From the NCBI GenBank assembly GCA_025175895.1, contig CM045990.1:44264658-44328657 (forward strand): a stretch of 64,000 nt of DNA. The letters are read 5' to 3'. Position 1 is the stretch's first letter; each line of letters opens with the position of its first letter. Below are positions 41,434 through 52,860 of the stretch, piece by piece. Under the pieces are notes generated by a model. The model was not told where the DNA came from and did not search any database. It worked only from the letters and a program-made list of their open reading frames with translations. The position numbers were made by a program, and so were the translations under genes. This DNA comes from Wurfbainia villosa. Its lineage: Eukaryota; Streptophyta; Magnoliopsida; Zingiberales; Zingiberaceae.

Positions 41434-42751
41434 TTTTTGTGCAGAAAGCACCACTCCTTAGTTTTGATGTAAGAATCATAGTTAAAATTAGGATCAACTT
41501 ATGATCTAACATATAGTTAAGTGTGCAGAATTAACAGAAAGTCATAGTAGGTCGTGTTGACCGGATACTAGGCAGAAGACTTGACAGATCAGGAGGGCCA
41601 GACACCATGCAGGAAGTCCAAATAGATCCTGTGGATTGAACATCTGGCAGAAGATCAATTGGGTCAAGAGACTGAACAACCGACAGGAAGTCCAGCTAGG
41701 TCAGGGAGATTGGACAACTACATGAAAACCTGGTGATTCAGATCGGATGTCAAGCAAGGAAAGTTCGCCAGGAAATCGGATAAGTAAGCCTCGAGTGGAG
41801 AGGTGAGGTTGAGTCCTCTATAGGGGGACAAGGTAGGCATTGATCCGATGGATAGTCCCCGTTGGACTAAGAAGTCGAGATCCGACAGTATTACTACTGC
41901 CATTTCATTTTTTACTGTATATTTTGCTAATCTAATTTTTTAGGTATCCAGGCGATTGAAATGTTTCCTGTCGGCTCAGATCCAGTCAACACGATATGGT
42001 TCAGTCGACTAAGATGTCGAATTGGCAAGACAGGCTGGTGATTGACTGGAGATCATGTGACTGAGATGACAAGTATTTCAATCGACTGGGGAGGTCTAGT
42101 TGACTGGGATATAAAATTTCTTGAACAGTGGAGGAGCAGAGCTAGCCAACTTGGAGTCGACTAGAAAGCCTAAAATACCAAATCGACAGACTAATTTGGA
42201 GTCAACTAGAGGGTGTTCCAGTCGACTAGAAAAGACTTATAAAGGAATTAGGGGACCAACTTTGGATCATGAATTGCTAATACTCCTAAGAGCTATCGTC
42301 GTTATCTCTCGTCTACAAAAGCATCATCACGTCGAAACTCCGCATCTCTGACACGAAGTTTCATCTCTTATTCTTGTGTGTCAGTATAGTTTTTGTAATC
42401 TCATTTTTGCTTTACTTGTACTTAATTTTATAAGGATAGGTAGTGTGTTACCTCATCTTTCATTTGTGTAAAAGTGAATACCCTCCGAGTTTGAGAGTGC
42501 TCGAATCGGAGGCCTTTCAGTGCATTGCCCACTGAAGTAACCCTAGGAAGGGTTACCAACTTTGAAGTAGCAACCCGGCTTGGGTTGTGAACCAAGTAAA
42601 AAAGAACTTGTCTATTTGTTTTAGTTTGTATTCATTTTCCACTTCAATAAATCTAGATTTCTAAAAGACAAAAGAATAGTTGTAAAAGTAAGAAAAGAAA
42701 ATTTTATAATCTTCGAAATTCACTCCCTCTCTCAGGAATCTTGATCCAACA
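41434..42751 (+). repeat. A3 5' LTR
   Basis: It starts diverged (TTTTTGTGCAGAAAGCACC for TGTTGGTGTAGGGAGCACC) and ends CTTGATCCAACA. TCGACT copies are near 42003, 42074 and 42220, then TATA CTTATAAAGG at 42236-42245. More diverged from A1 than A2 is near its start. Confidence 0.85.
42236..42245 (+). promoter_or_regulatory. TATA box of A3 5' LTR
   Basis: CTTATAAAGG, 6 bp after the final GTCGACTAGA palindrome. Confidence 0.55.
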
Positions 42752-42753
42752 AT

Positions 42754-42765
42754 TGGTATTAGAGC
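42754..42765 (+). other. Primer binding site of A3
   Basis: TGGTATTAGAGC, one change from A1, followed by the same GGGGGCGCTCCGA. Confidence 0.85.
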
Positions 42766-42989
42766 GGGGGCGCTCCGATTTTGGCAAAATCGCCAAAGTG
42801 AGCCTTTAAAATTTTCTTTATATTTTATATTGCTCCAATTTTAATTTTTGCATTAGGATAATTTTTTTATTTATCTTAATTTAGTAGTATAACTAAAGTT
42901 CAAATCTTGCACTAGTATAAGTTTTCTCTACTTTTGTGATTCTAGGAATTTTTTTAATAATATTCTACAAAATCTTTTCAAATTCGTAA

Positions 42990-43480
42990 ATGTAACATTT
43001 AGAGGGTGATAGCACCGTTCGCCCATCCTCTCTTTAATGGAGAGGACTTTAGTTATTAGAAAAAGAGAATTGAGTGTTTCTTGAAAACCGACCTCAAGGT
43101 TTGGTTTTCAATTAGGAAAGATTTTATTTCTCCGATAGACAACTCAGGAGAGTTGTTAGATCCAAATAAATGGACCGTGAAAATTAGGAAAAGAGCTCAA
43201 GTCGATTATAAGACCCTTAACACCTTCAATGTGGACTAACAAAAGTAGAGCTCAATAGAGTTGGACCCTTCAAAAATTCTAAAGAACTTTGGGATAAACT
43301 AATAGAATTACATGAAAGTACAAATGACACTAGGATAGCTAAAAGAGACATGTTACTTAATAAATTATTTATTTAAAAAATGTTAGAAAATGAAAAAGCA
43401 AGTCAACTACACATTAGGATTAAAGATATATTAAATGGACTACACTTAATAGGTCATCAAATTGAAGATCGTGACATAAT
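42990..43480 (+). pseudogene. A3 gag, first part
   Basis: ATG at 42990 is followed directly by TAA (42993-42995) where A1 has serine. Beyond it the A1-like reading HLEGDSTVRP, then LKTDLKVWFSIRK, WDKLIELHES and AKRDMLLNKLF can be followed with frameshifts. It is cut by element D at GLHLIGHQIEDRD. It is a capsid gene remnant. Confidence 0.78.
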
Positions 43481-44410
43481 TGTTGGAATGTATACTGAAA
43501 GCCTAGCTCTTTTTGTATGAACATTTTATTTTGAAATAAGAATCACATGATCATTGTTTGCACTTTATATTTATGTGTGCATATTGTCTAATATTTTACA
43601 TTGTAGATAACATGGTGCTTGGTGTGGCACAGAAGATCATGTTATCAGTCCCTTGTAGAATATAAAAAAAGGCTCACAACCAAGATGGTTTTGGATAAAC
43701 CATTGGCATGGTTGTAGTGTAGCTTGGTATTGTTTTGTCTTGAACATAGAGTTACACTAGTACACTTAGGTGTATTGAGCAGGACCGACATAGAGGTGAT
43801 TCAATTTATTACTGACTACATAATTTAATCGGACCTCGGATATTATGTTGTACATGCTCTTAATCCCGATATAATAATGGGAACATGTACTTAGTATTTA
43901 TTTCTTTGATTTGCCATAGGGTGAGATTTAGATGGATTAAATCAATATGCCCGGTAAGTTGGGAAATAATATTATTTACATGGTGTGCCGTTGATTATAG
44001 GAGGAAACCGCGTCCTATATATTAGGTTGATGATGTCCCCTTGAGGAGCTCATAAGGTTCATCATGTAAACCCAGCTGGTTGACTTAGTCAACATGATGA
44101 TAAGGTTGAGTGGTACTACTCGAGGAGTTAGATGTTAATTAATTGATGGTCAGTAAATCAATTAATTGACGGACATTCGATATCTTAAACACGGGGAGAT
44201 GGATGTACAAATAATATATGGAGCTCATATTAATTTATGGGGTTGGTGAGGTAGTACAATGATGATCCTCTAGTGGAATGGAACATCATTGATGGATCAA
44301 GTTCGTGTGGTTCCGATCCATCGGGTGGCCAAGATCCAACTCCTCCTCATGGTCCCTATCGTAGCCTAATATAATCCTCAAGAAGTCTAGATCCAAGAAT
44401 GAAAAACAAA

Positions 44411-44623
44411 ACCCTAGAATCGACGGTTGAGATTAAATCTCTAGATCCGACGGTTGGGATGAATCCCTAGAACCGACGGTTGAGATTAAATCCCTAGATC
44501 CGACGGTTGGGATGAAACCCTAGATCCGACGGTTGGGATGAAACCCTAGATCCGACGGTTGGGATAAAACCCTAGATCCGACGGTGGAGATTAAATCCCT
44601 AGATCCGATGGTGGAGATTAAAG
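44411..44623 (+). repeat. 26-bp telo-box minisatellite, 8 units
   Basis: Unit CCCTAGATCCGACGGTTGGG plus ATGAAA or ATTAAAT. Where units meet, AAACCCTAG (a plant telo-box, AAACCCTA) appears. It lies directly upstream of the TATA box. The 3' LTR has a matching array (51124-51308), and E a much longer one. Confidence 0.88.
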
Positions 44624-44640
44624 GAGGCTTAAGCCCAATT

Positions 44641-44650
44641 CTATAAATAG
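44641..44650 (+). promoter_or_regulatory. TATA box of D 5' LTR
   Basis: CTATAAATAG, followed by AGGGCTAAGG. Conserved at 51326-51335 and, in reverse, at 60071-60081 in E. Confidence 0.75.
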
Positions 44651-45485
44651 AGGGCTAAGGCTTGGGCGGCAAGTATGGTTCTTTGGATTAGGGTTTTGCT
44701 TCTCAAGAGTTTAGGCGGCTAGGGTTTGGTGTGTGGTTTGGGCGGCAACAAGGAAGGAGATTAGGTTTTCTTCCTTTTCTCCTTGGTGGCCGGCGCTCAC
44801 TCCATCCTCCTCCTTGTTTTGGCCGGCTCTCTTCCTCCTCCTTTTCTCTTTGGTGGCCGGCGGTTCTCCATACATTGGTGGTCGGTGCTTCTCCCAATCA
44901 TTGGTGGCCGGCGGCAACATTGTCACAAGGTTGGCCGGCGCTTAACCATTCACTCCTTGGCCGGCGGTTACATCGAGCTCCTTGGCTTTGTGGCCGGTTC
45001 TAGAAAGGAGAAGGAGATTTGTTTGGTTCTTCTCTTTGTTCAGAGTGAACAAGGAAGAGAAGAACGTGATCTAGGAGGCTTCTACTCGTGGAGGATCTTC
45101 GCCCACATGACGTCCACGAAGAGGATAGGACATACGGTAGAAGATCATGAGGTATAAAAGTTTTATAACTTTATTTTTTGATCTTAGCATGTTCTTGTAT
45201 GCATGATTGTACTAGTTCTCATATGCATGTATTTGTATAATCATGGACCCCGAAGACAAACACAAAAACCGGCGATCCATCCGTCGTCTCTTCCGTGGCT
45301 AATTAACTAGAAGAGTTGTGTTGCTTGAACAACTAGTTTGTTCAAGCGATCACTCAAGTTGTTAGCACGACGACGAAGTGGTTATGCTTAGGAAACTCAT
45401 CCCATCCAGATTAGTTTTTTCATTAGTGAAAATTTTAATTCGGGGACATGGGAGCCAATGAGCCTCCGAAGCAACTCCCTTCAAT

Positions 45486-45498
45486 TGGTATCAGAGCC
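45486..45498 (+). other. Primer binding site of D
   Basis: TGGTATCAGAGCC, two bases after the 5' LTR; full match to the initiator tRNA-Met type site. Confidence 0.92.
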
Positions 45499-46548
45499 AC
45501 GGATTCCGGTTTTGTGTGTTTTGGATTTGGTTACTTTCATGCACATATCATATATTGAGTATGCCGGATAATAGTAGGATGTGCGTAGGCTAACTTTTTG
45601 GTTGTAGGCATAAGATCCGACTATTATGGCTATTTGTGTGTATGTGATTGTTTTGTGTGTGATTGTATGTATATTATTTGAATCCTCGGGGTTGACGAGG
45701 CTAGATTAGTATTTAATTTTTGTAATTAAATATGACATTGTTTAGCCACTCATTTTAGTTTACTTTCGATCTAAATTATTTGTACACTCCTTCGTGGAGT
45801 ATAGGATCGATGGATGTAAATTAAAATAGTTTATCTCGGCTCGGATCTCTTTGGTGACTTGCGCACAGGAAAAGATGGAGCGGACGAGGTGGCGACACGA
45901 CGGGATGCGTATTGGAGAACAATGCCTTAATAGTTGGGAAAATTCTGTTTTTTCCATATTTATTGCTGATTTTTTTTATATGCATGTTGTGTATGCTTGA
46001 AAATTCCTCATTGTCAATTTACTAAGTGGGAGAGGGACATTTTAATTAATTCCCGCAGCCTCCATTACAATTTGACGTGTGATGCAACAAACTTGCGCGT
46101 TGGCTCTGAGTGCCTTCCTCCCCATCGGATGGGTTTGTTTGTGGATCACTAGGTCAAATAATGGTTATAGGAAATTATTTAAGAGCGTGTGTACTTCCCC
46201 ATCGGTAAGGCACATAATCCGAAATAATTCCCTTAGTATCGTGTAATGGTGCACACTTAGATGCAAATAAAAAGTATCCTCTCCATCGAAGTCACTGCTT
46301 TTATTTGTAGGGCCAAAGAGAAACCAACTATTAATTTTATTTGTTAAAAAGTAAGGTTGACAAGATAATAAAATTAATGGGTAAAACCTCCTCTTACAAA
46401 TGTAGAATTCGTATACCTCCACACTATCGTGGCATGCGATATTCTCGGTGTTTTGAGGTGTTGGTTGATTTCGGAATTTTATTGTTTTGAGGAATCAATA
46501 ATATTTGAAATCTAATATTTTGATCATTGCGATTCTTAGGTTTTTTAA
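45499..46548 (+). other. D leader region
   Basis: One kilobase without a conserved frame. AT-rich, with packaging and leader signals expected here. No second gene is supported. Confidence 0.6.
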
Positions 46549-47161
46549 ATGGCTTTCAACCCACTTGCTGTGATATTAAAAGAAAATAAACTTACTGGAA
46601 CAAACTATATTGATTGGAAAAGAAACTTGGATATTGTCTTAACTGCAGAGGAGTAAAAAATTTGTACTCTTCGAGGTCCGTCCTCCTAAGCCCACCGATG
46701 ACTCTGATGAAAAAGAGAAAGAAAGTTATAAGAAATGGATCAAGGCAGATGAGATGACGCGGTGTTACATTTTGGCATCTATGTCAAATGTGCTGCAACA
46801 TCAGCATCAGGCCATGGCCACAGCTTATGACATGATGTTCAATCTCAAGGAACTTTTCGGACATCAGAGTAGGGCGGCTAGACAGGAGGCTATGAGAAAC
46901 TTGATGACGACCACCATGGTCGAGGGAACACCCGTTAGGGATCATGTTCTCAAGATGATGGCTCATCTTAATGAGATGGAAGTCCTCGGAGCTGAGATCG
47001 ATGGGGAAACCCAGGTCGATATCATTCTCCAGTCTCTGTCTAGGAGTTTTGAGCAGTTCCGCCTCAACTACAACATGAACAAAAGGTTGTATTCGTTGGC
47101 GGAGCTTCTGACAGAACTCCAGGCGGCAAAGGAGGTTCCAGGAAACCCGATGACTAGCTGA
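46549..47161 (+). pseudogene. D Gag (capsid), frameshifted
   Basis: ATG at 46549 opens with MAFNPLAVILKENKLTG and IDWKRNLDIVL, a copia Gag head. A TAA at 46654-46656 next to a run of six A marks a frameshift; the frame continues from about 46680 to 47161. There, LKELFGHQSRAARQEA and VEGTPVRDHVLKMMAHLNEM are the UBN2-type capsid core. The end (NPMTS, TGA 47159-47161) falls before any zinc knuckle. It shows the same fold as C Gag by motif. Start chosen from family match. Confidence 0.87.
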
Positions 47162-47789
47162 GGGAAAGATTACCGTCTTCATGGGCAATGCTTCAAAGGT
47201 GGCGGCTATTGCAGTGGGAGACGTTTATTTATCTTTTGATAGAAATAAAGTTTTGGTTTTGAGAAATTGTCTTTATGTACCTACTTTTAGAAAGAATCTA
47301 ATTTCAGTTTCGAAATTGTTTTTGGATGGATATTCTGTTTCTTTTAATGACAAAGTGGTTATAAAAAGAAATAGGGAGATTATCTGTTCTGGTACATTGG
47401 TTGACAATTTGTATACTCTTGAACCGAAAACTCCTACGATGTATATAGAAGTAAATAACTCATCTTCTAAGTCTAATAAGAGAAAAGAACCTTCGAAAAT
47501 GAACCAGACATATCTTTGGCATCTAAGGCTTGGTCATATTAATCTGAGTAGAATTCAAAGGTTGATAGCTGATGGACCTTTGGGTTCATTAGTGGTGGAG
47601 GATCTCCCAACCTGTGAATCTTGCTTGGAAGGTAAAATGACCAAGAGGCCTTTCAAGGCCGAGGGGTATAGAGCCAAAGATGTGTTAGAATTGGTTCATT
47701 CTGATCTGTGCGGTCCTATGTCTATCCAGGCTAGAGGTGGCTTTGAATACTTCGTCTCTTTTATAGACGATTATTCAAGGTATGGATAG
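47162..47789 (+). pseudogene. D protease tail and pre-integrase, integrase start
   Basis: Reading starts inside the protease's downstream part (GNASKVAAIAVGDV). The knuckle and the catalytic D-T-G are absent, so a deletion joins Gag to this point. LWHLRLGHINLSRIQR and CESCLEGKM supply the HHCC zinc finger, then VHSDLCGPMS has the first catalytic aspartate. A TAG at 47787-47789 ends the frame after DDYSRYG. ATG at 47181 is incidental. Confidence 0.87.
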
Positions 47790-49046
47790 ATTTACTTGAT
47801 GCGCCGCAAGTCTGAATGCTTTGACAGGTTCAAAGAATTCAAGGATGATGTGGAGAACCGTCAAGGTAAAAGTATCAAGACACTACGATCTGATCGTGGT
47901 GGCGAGTACCTCTTGGGAGAGTTTAGGAGTTACTTATCAGAGTCTGGGATTCAATCCCAATTGTTCGCACCTGGCACACCCCAGCAGAATGGTGTGGTGG
48001 AGCGAAGGAACAGGACTCTTATGGAGATGGTCAGATCAATGATGAGTTATTCTGAGTTACCTGATTCGTTCTGGGGGTTTGCTCTGGAAACAACAACACA
48101 CATTCTGAACTTGGTTCCATCTAAGTCAGTACCTTCTACTCCCACAGAGTTGTGGACTGGGCGAAAGCCTAGTCTAATACATATTCGGATTTGGGGTAGT
48201 CCAGCACATGTGCTGAAGGGAGATGCTGGTAAGTTGGAATCTCGTACAGAAGTACGCTTGTTTGTTGGCTACCCTAAGGGAACGAAGGGTGGTTTATTCT
48301 ATAGTCCTAGAGATCAGAAGGTGATCGTGAGTACGAATGCCAGATTTCTAGAGGAGGACTATGTGATGAACCACAAGCCCACGAGTAGGATTGTTCTTGA
48401 GGAGTTGACAGGGGAAGTCCCGACTTCAGTACCACCGGTACGAGAGGACATACCACAAGTCACTGCACCGCGTGTCACAGAGCATACACAGGAGGCACCT
48501 CATCGTAGTGGGAGGGTTGTTAGACAACCCGAGAGATTCATGTTTTTGGGAAAGTCTTCGGACTTAGTCCCTGGTGAACATGAACCTGATCTCTGGACAT
48601 ATGACGAGGCACTCCAAGATAGAGATGCGGTATCTTGGCAAAAAGCGATGAATTCAGAGATAGAATCTATGGATTCTAATCAGGTCTGGGAGCTAGTAGA
48701 GCCACCCGATGGTATAAAAGCCATTGGATGCAAGTGGATCTACAAGAGAAAGAGAGGAGTAGACGGGAAGGTTGAGACCTTCAAAGCTAGGCTTGTTGCG
48801 AAAGGGTATACTCAGAAAGAGGGTATCGATTATGAGGAGACCTTTTCGCTGGTAGCTATGCTTAAGTCTATCCGGATTCTTTTATCTATAGTTGCTCATA
48901 TGGATTATGAGATTTGGCAGATGGATGTCAAGACAGCTTTCCTTAACGGAAGTCTTGAGGAGAACATCTATATGCGACAACCAGAGGGATTCATTGCTAA
49001 AGGCAAAGAGCATCTTGTATGTAAGCTTAATCGGCCCATTTATTGA
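47790..49046 (+). pseudogene. D integrase core to reverse transcriptase
   Basis: 416 open codons: RSDRGGEY (second catalytic aspartate), VVERRNRT (glutamate, 35 residues later), giving DD35E. It continues with GYPKGTKGGLFYSP, a proline-rich linker with HRSGRVVRQPERF, then reverse transcriptase: CKWIYKRKRGVDGK, RLVAKGYTQKEG and QMDVKTAFLNG. It stops at TGA 49044-49046, where E has GGA for glycine (SIYGLKQ). The polyprotein is otherwise in frame. Confidence 0.9.
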
Positions 49047-50159
49047 TTGAAGCAAGCTTCTAGATCTTGGAACATCCGCTTTGATGAGGTAATCCAGTCA
49101 TATGGATTTATTCAAAGTCCGAATGAGCCTTGTGTATACAAGAGATGTGATGGAAACGTAGTGGTATTTCTTGTACTATACGTAGATGACATTTTGTTAG
49201 TTGGCAACAATATCAGAGTGTTATCAGACATAAGGGTATGGTTGTCCAAACAGTTTGACATGAAGGACTTGGGAGAAGTGGGACACATCCTAGGGATCAA
49301 AGTTATAAGGGATTGCAAGAAAAGGATGTTGTGCTTATCTCAAGCTTCATACATTGACACTATCCTTGCTCGTTTTAGCATGCAGAACTCCAAGAAAAGT
49401 TTTCTACCTTTTAGGCATGGAGTTCCTTTATCTAAAGAGATGTGTCCCAAAACATCAAAGGAGATAGAGGACATGAAGGCGGTTCCTTATGCTTCAGCAG
49501 TAGGAAGCCTCATGTATGCTATGCTATGTACGAGACCAGATATCTGCTTTACCGTGGGCATGGTCAACAGATATCAGAGTAATCCTGGACAGGGACATTG
49601 GACTGCGGTAAAGAATATATTGAAGTACCTGAGAAGGACTAGGGATTATATGTTGGTTTACTGGGCAGATCAATTAGTCCCTGTGGGATACACGGATTCT
49701 GATTTCCAATCAGATAGAGATAACAGTAAGTCTACCTCGGGGTTTGTGTTTACTTTTGGAGGTGGAGCCATAGCATGGAGGAGTGTCAAGCAGAAATGCG
49801 TGGCGGACTCTACCATGAAAGCTGAGTATGTGGCAGCCTCTGAGGCAGCCAAGGAAGCATTATGGCTCAGGAACTTCTTGATGGACTTGGATGTGATTCC
49901 TGGTTTGCCCAGATCTATCACAATTTATTGTGATAACAGTGGTGCAGTTGCAAACTCGAAGGAACCATGAGCCCATAAGGCAAGTAAACACATAGAGCGC
50001 AAGTACCACCTGATACGAGAGATCGTAAAGTGAGGAGAAGTAGCTGTCGCCAAGATTGCATCAGAGGATAACCTGGCGGATCCATTCACTAAGGCCCTTC
50101 TAGCGAAAGCATTTGATAGGCATGTGGAGAACATGGGGATCAGATGTATGGCAGTATGA
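49047..50159 (+). pseudogene. D reverse transcriptase C-terminus and RNase H
   Basis: 307 codons from the stop to TGA 49968-49970, then two further open pieces to TGA 50157-50159. LYVDDILLVGN is the catalytic centre. RNase H follows with GYTDSDF, KAEYVAASEAAKEALWL and YCDNSGAVANSKEP. Stops at 49968 and 50031 replace CGA arginine codons that E keeps. ADPFTKAL near the end is the usual copia C-terminal block. It is inactive only through stops; the active-site residues remain. Confidence 0.9.
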
Positions 50160-50181
50160 TGACATCATAGTCTTTTAGTAT

Positions 50182-50192
50182 AAGTGGGAGAT
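50182..50192 (+). other. Polypurine tract of D
   Basis: AAGTGGGAGAT directly before TGTTGGAATG of the 3' LTR. Confidence 0.88.
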
Positions 50193-51123
50193 TGTTGGAA
50201 TGTATACTGAAAGCCTAGCTCTTTTTGTATGAACATTTTATTTTGAAATAAGAATCACATGATCATTGTTTTCACTTTATATTTATGTGTGCATATTGTT
50301 TAATATTTTACATTGTAGATAACATGGTGCTTGGTGTGGCACAGAAGATCATGTTATCAGTCCCTTGTAGAATATAAGAAAAGGCTCACAACCAAGATGG
50401 TTTTGGACAAACCATTGGCATGGTTGTAGTGTAGCTTGGTATTGTTTTGTCTTGAATATAGAGTTACACTAGTACACTTAGGTGTATTGAGCAGGACCGA
50501 CATAGAGGTGATTCAATTTATTGCTGACTATATAATTGAATCGGACCTCGGATATTATGTTGCACATGCTCTTAATCTCGATATAATAACGGGCACATGT
50601 ACTTAGTATTTATTTTTTTGATTTGCCATAGGGTGAGATTTAGATGGATTGAATCAATATGCCCGGTAAGTTGGGAAATAATATTATTTACATGGTGTGT
50701 CGTTGATTATAGGAGGAAACCGTGTCCTATATATTAGGTTGATGATGTCCTCTTGAGGAGCTCATAAGGTTCATCATGTAAACCCAGCTGGTTGACTTAG
50801 TCAACATGATGATAAGGTTGAGTGGTACTACTCGAGGAGTTAGATGTTAATTAATTGATGGTCAGTAAATCAATTAATTGACGGACATTCGATATCTTAA
50901 ACACGGGGAGATGGATGTACAAATAATATATGGAGCTCATATTAATTTATGGGGTTGGTGAGGTAGTTCATTGATGACCCTCTAGTGGAATGGAACATCA
51001 TTGATGGATCAAGTTTGTGTGGTTCCGATCCATCGAGTGGCCAAGATCCAACTCCTCCTCATGGTCCCTATCGTAGCCTAATATAATCCTCAAGAAGTCT
51101 AGATCCAAGAATGTAAAACAAAA

Positions 51124-51308
51124 CCCTAGAACCGACGGTTGATATTAAATCTCTAGATCCGACGGTTGGGATGAATCCCTAGAATCGACGATTGAGGTTA
51201 AATCCCTAGATCTGACGGTTGGGATGAAACTCTAGATCCGACGGTTGGGATGAAACCCTAGATCCGACGGTTGGGATAAAACCCTAGATCCGACGGTGGA
51301 GATTAAAG
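51124..51308 (+). repeat. 26-bp telo-box minisatellite in D 3' LTR
   Basis: Eight units, like the 5' array but with different variants (GATTGAGG, CTCTAGATCC) and one unit less of the GGTGGAGAT type. Confidence 0.87.
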
Positions 51309-51325
51309 GAGGCTTAAGCCCAATT

Positions 51326-51335
51326 CTATAAATAG
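51326..51335 (+). promoter_or_regulatory. TATA box of D 3' LTR
   Basis: CTATAAATAG, same as 44641-44650. Confidence 0.7.
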
Positions 51336-52173
51336 AGGGCTAAGGCTTGGGCGGCAAGTATGGTTCTTTGGATTAGGGTTTTGCCTCTCAAGAGTTTAGG
51401 CGGCTAGGGTTTGGTGTGTGGTTTGGGCGGCAACAAGGAAGGAGATTAGGTTTTCTTCCTTTTCTCCTTGGTGGCCGGCGCTCACTCCATCCTCCTCCTT
51501 ATTTTGGCCGGCTCTCTTCCTCCTCCTTTTCTCTTTGGTGGCCGGCGGTTCTCCATACATTGGTGGCCGGCGCTTCTCCCATTCATTGGTGGTCGGTGGC
51601 AACATTGTCACAAGGTTGGCCGGCGCTTAACCATTCACTCCTTGGTCGGCGGTTACATCGAGCTCCTTGGCTTGGTGGCCGGTTCTAGAAAGGAGAAGGA
51701 GCTTTGTTTGTTTCTTCTCTTTGTTCGGAGCGAACAAGGTAGAGAAGAACGTGATCTAGGAGGCTTCTACTTGTGGAGGATCTTCGCCCACACGACGTCC
51801 ACGAAGAGGATAGGACATACGGTAGAAGATCGTGAGGTATAAAAGTTTTATAACTTTATTTTCTGATCTTAGCATGTTCTTGTATGCATGATTGTACTAG
51901 TTCGCATATGCATGTATTTGTATAATCATGGACCCCAAAGACGAACACAAAAACCGGCGATCCATCCGTCGTCTCTTCCGCGGCTAATTAACTAGAAGAG
52001 TTGTGTTGCTTGAACAACTAGTTTGTTCAAGCGATCACTCAAGTTGTTAGCATGACGACGAAGTGGTTATGCTTAGGAAACTCATCCCATTCGGATTAGT
52101 TTTTTCATTAGTGAAAATTTTAATCCGGGGACATGGGAGCCAATGAGCCTCCGAAGCAATTCCCTTCAATAAT

Positions 52174-52860
52174 TAGGTATACTCTTAAGGCATTTCCTCG
52201 GAATGCCTTATGGAGATCCATCGTTGATGCCTATAAGGTCACCCGGGATCTTTCCTTAATTATATTAGATGAATTATTTTGCGAACTTGAACTACATGTA
52301 CAAGCTAACTCGGGTCAAGCCGAGAATGGTATAGCTCTAATTACAGGTTTGACTAGGAGTGAAAAAGGAAAGAAAATCAAGAGTAAGTCCGAAGACGAAT
52401 CGGAATCAGAACTAAACAGAGAAGAAGAAATCATGAACATGAGAGAAAGTGTCCAAAACATATCAAGAACAAGGCTAAAGTAGTGCCAAAGGCCAAGGTG
52501 AAGCCCAAGGAGGCCGGAGGCCCGATATAGAAAGGAAAAGAGCATATAATGTGCTTTCGGTGCAACCAAAAGGGCCACTACCGGAGCCAATGTCCGAGAG
52601 GGAGGCATCAAACCAAGGACAAGCTAGAGAGCTCAAATGTAGGGGGAGCTCTTAAGGCTAAGCCTAAGGTAACATTTAATAATGCAATTTCAATTATTAA
52701 TGATAAGAAGTATGCTAGTGATGCATCACATTTTAATGCACTTGCAATTTCTCATGATCAAAAGCATGCTAGAAATAAATTTTATTGTTTAGTTGCAAAA
52801 TCTCATGAAATTAGGATTAAGGACAATTCTAGAACCACACTATCTAAGGAAACTATTTGA
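52174..52860 (+). pseudogene. A3 gag, second part with zinc knuckle
   Basis: After the ATAAT duplication the capsid reading goes on (AFPRNALWRSIVDAYKV, LDELFCELELHVQA). It then enters an acidic stretch (KSEDESESELNREEE), a stop at 52481-52483 and a second frame 52549-52860. The knuckle is CFRCNQKGHYRSQC, an intact CX2CX4HX4C. The following segment (KHARNKFYCLVAKSHE) recurs in B2. This shows the region that A1 has lost. Confidence 0.82.

Larger units (their letters stand above)
43481..45483 (+). repeat. 5' LTR of element D
   Basis: It starts TGTTGGAATG and ends CAACTCCCTTCA. It contains the telo-box minisatellite (44411-44623), TATA box (44641) and a GGCCGGC-rich leader (44780-45000). Several overlapping frames cross the leader, mirrored in the 3' LTR and E, without a recognisable domain. 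Confidence 0.95.
43481..52168 (+). mobile_element. Complete Ty1/copia element D (8688 bp)
   Basis: LTRs are 43481-45483 and 50193-52168, with duplication ATAAT at 43476-43480 and 52169-52173. Order: primer binding site, gag, integrase, reverse transcriptase, RNase H, polypurine tract. The start TGTTGGAATG, LTR length and AAGTGGGAGAT tract suggest the Angela/Tork group (inference). The two LTRs differ by about 20 substitutions in the first ~800 aligned bases (counted by eye), so it is fairly young. Zinc knuckle and protease are deleted and several stops are present, making it non-autonomous. Confidence 0.95.
50193..52168 (+). repeat. 3' LTR of element D
   Basis: 1976 bp, pairing with 43481-45483. 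The minisatellite is at 51124-51308 (8 units with changed order of variants). TATA box at 51326-51335. Confidence 0.95.

Noticed and set aside
44711..45157. Several overlapping frames in the D LTR leader, repeated at 51396-51842 and 59564-60021
   Set aside because: They occur on both strands and in several frames because of GGCCGGC repeats. Presence in each LTR follows from LTR duplication, not from coding constraint.
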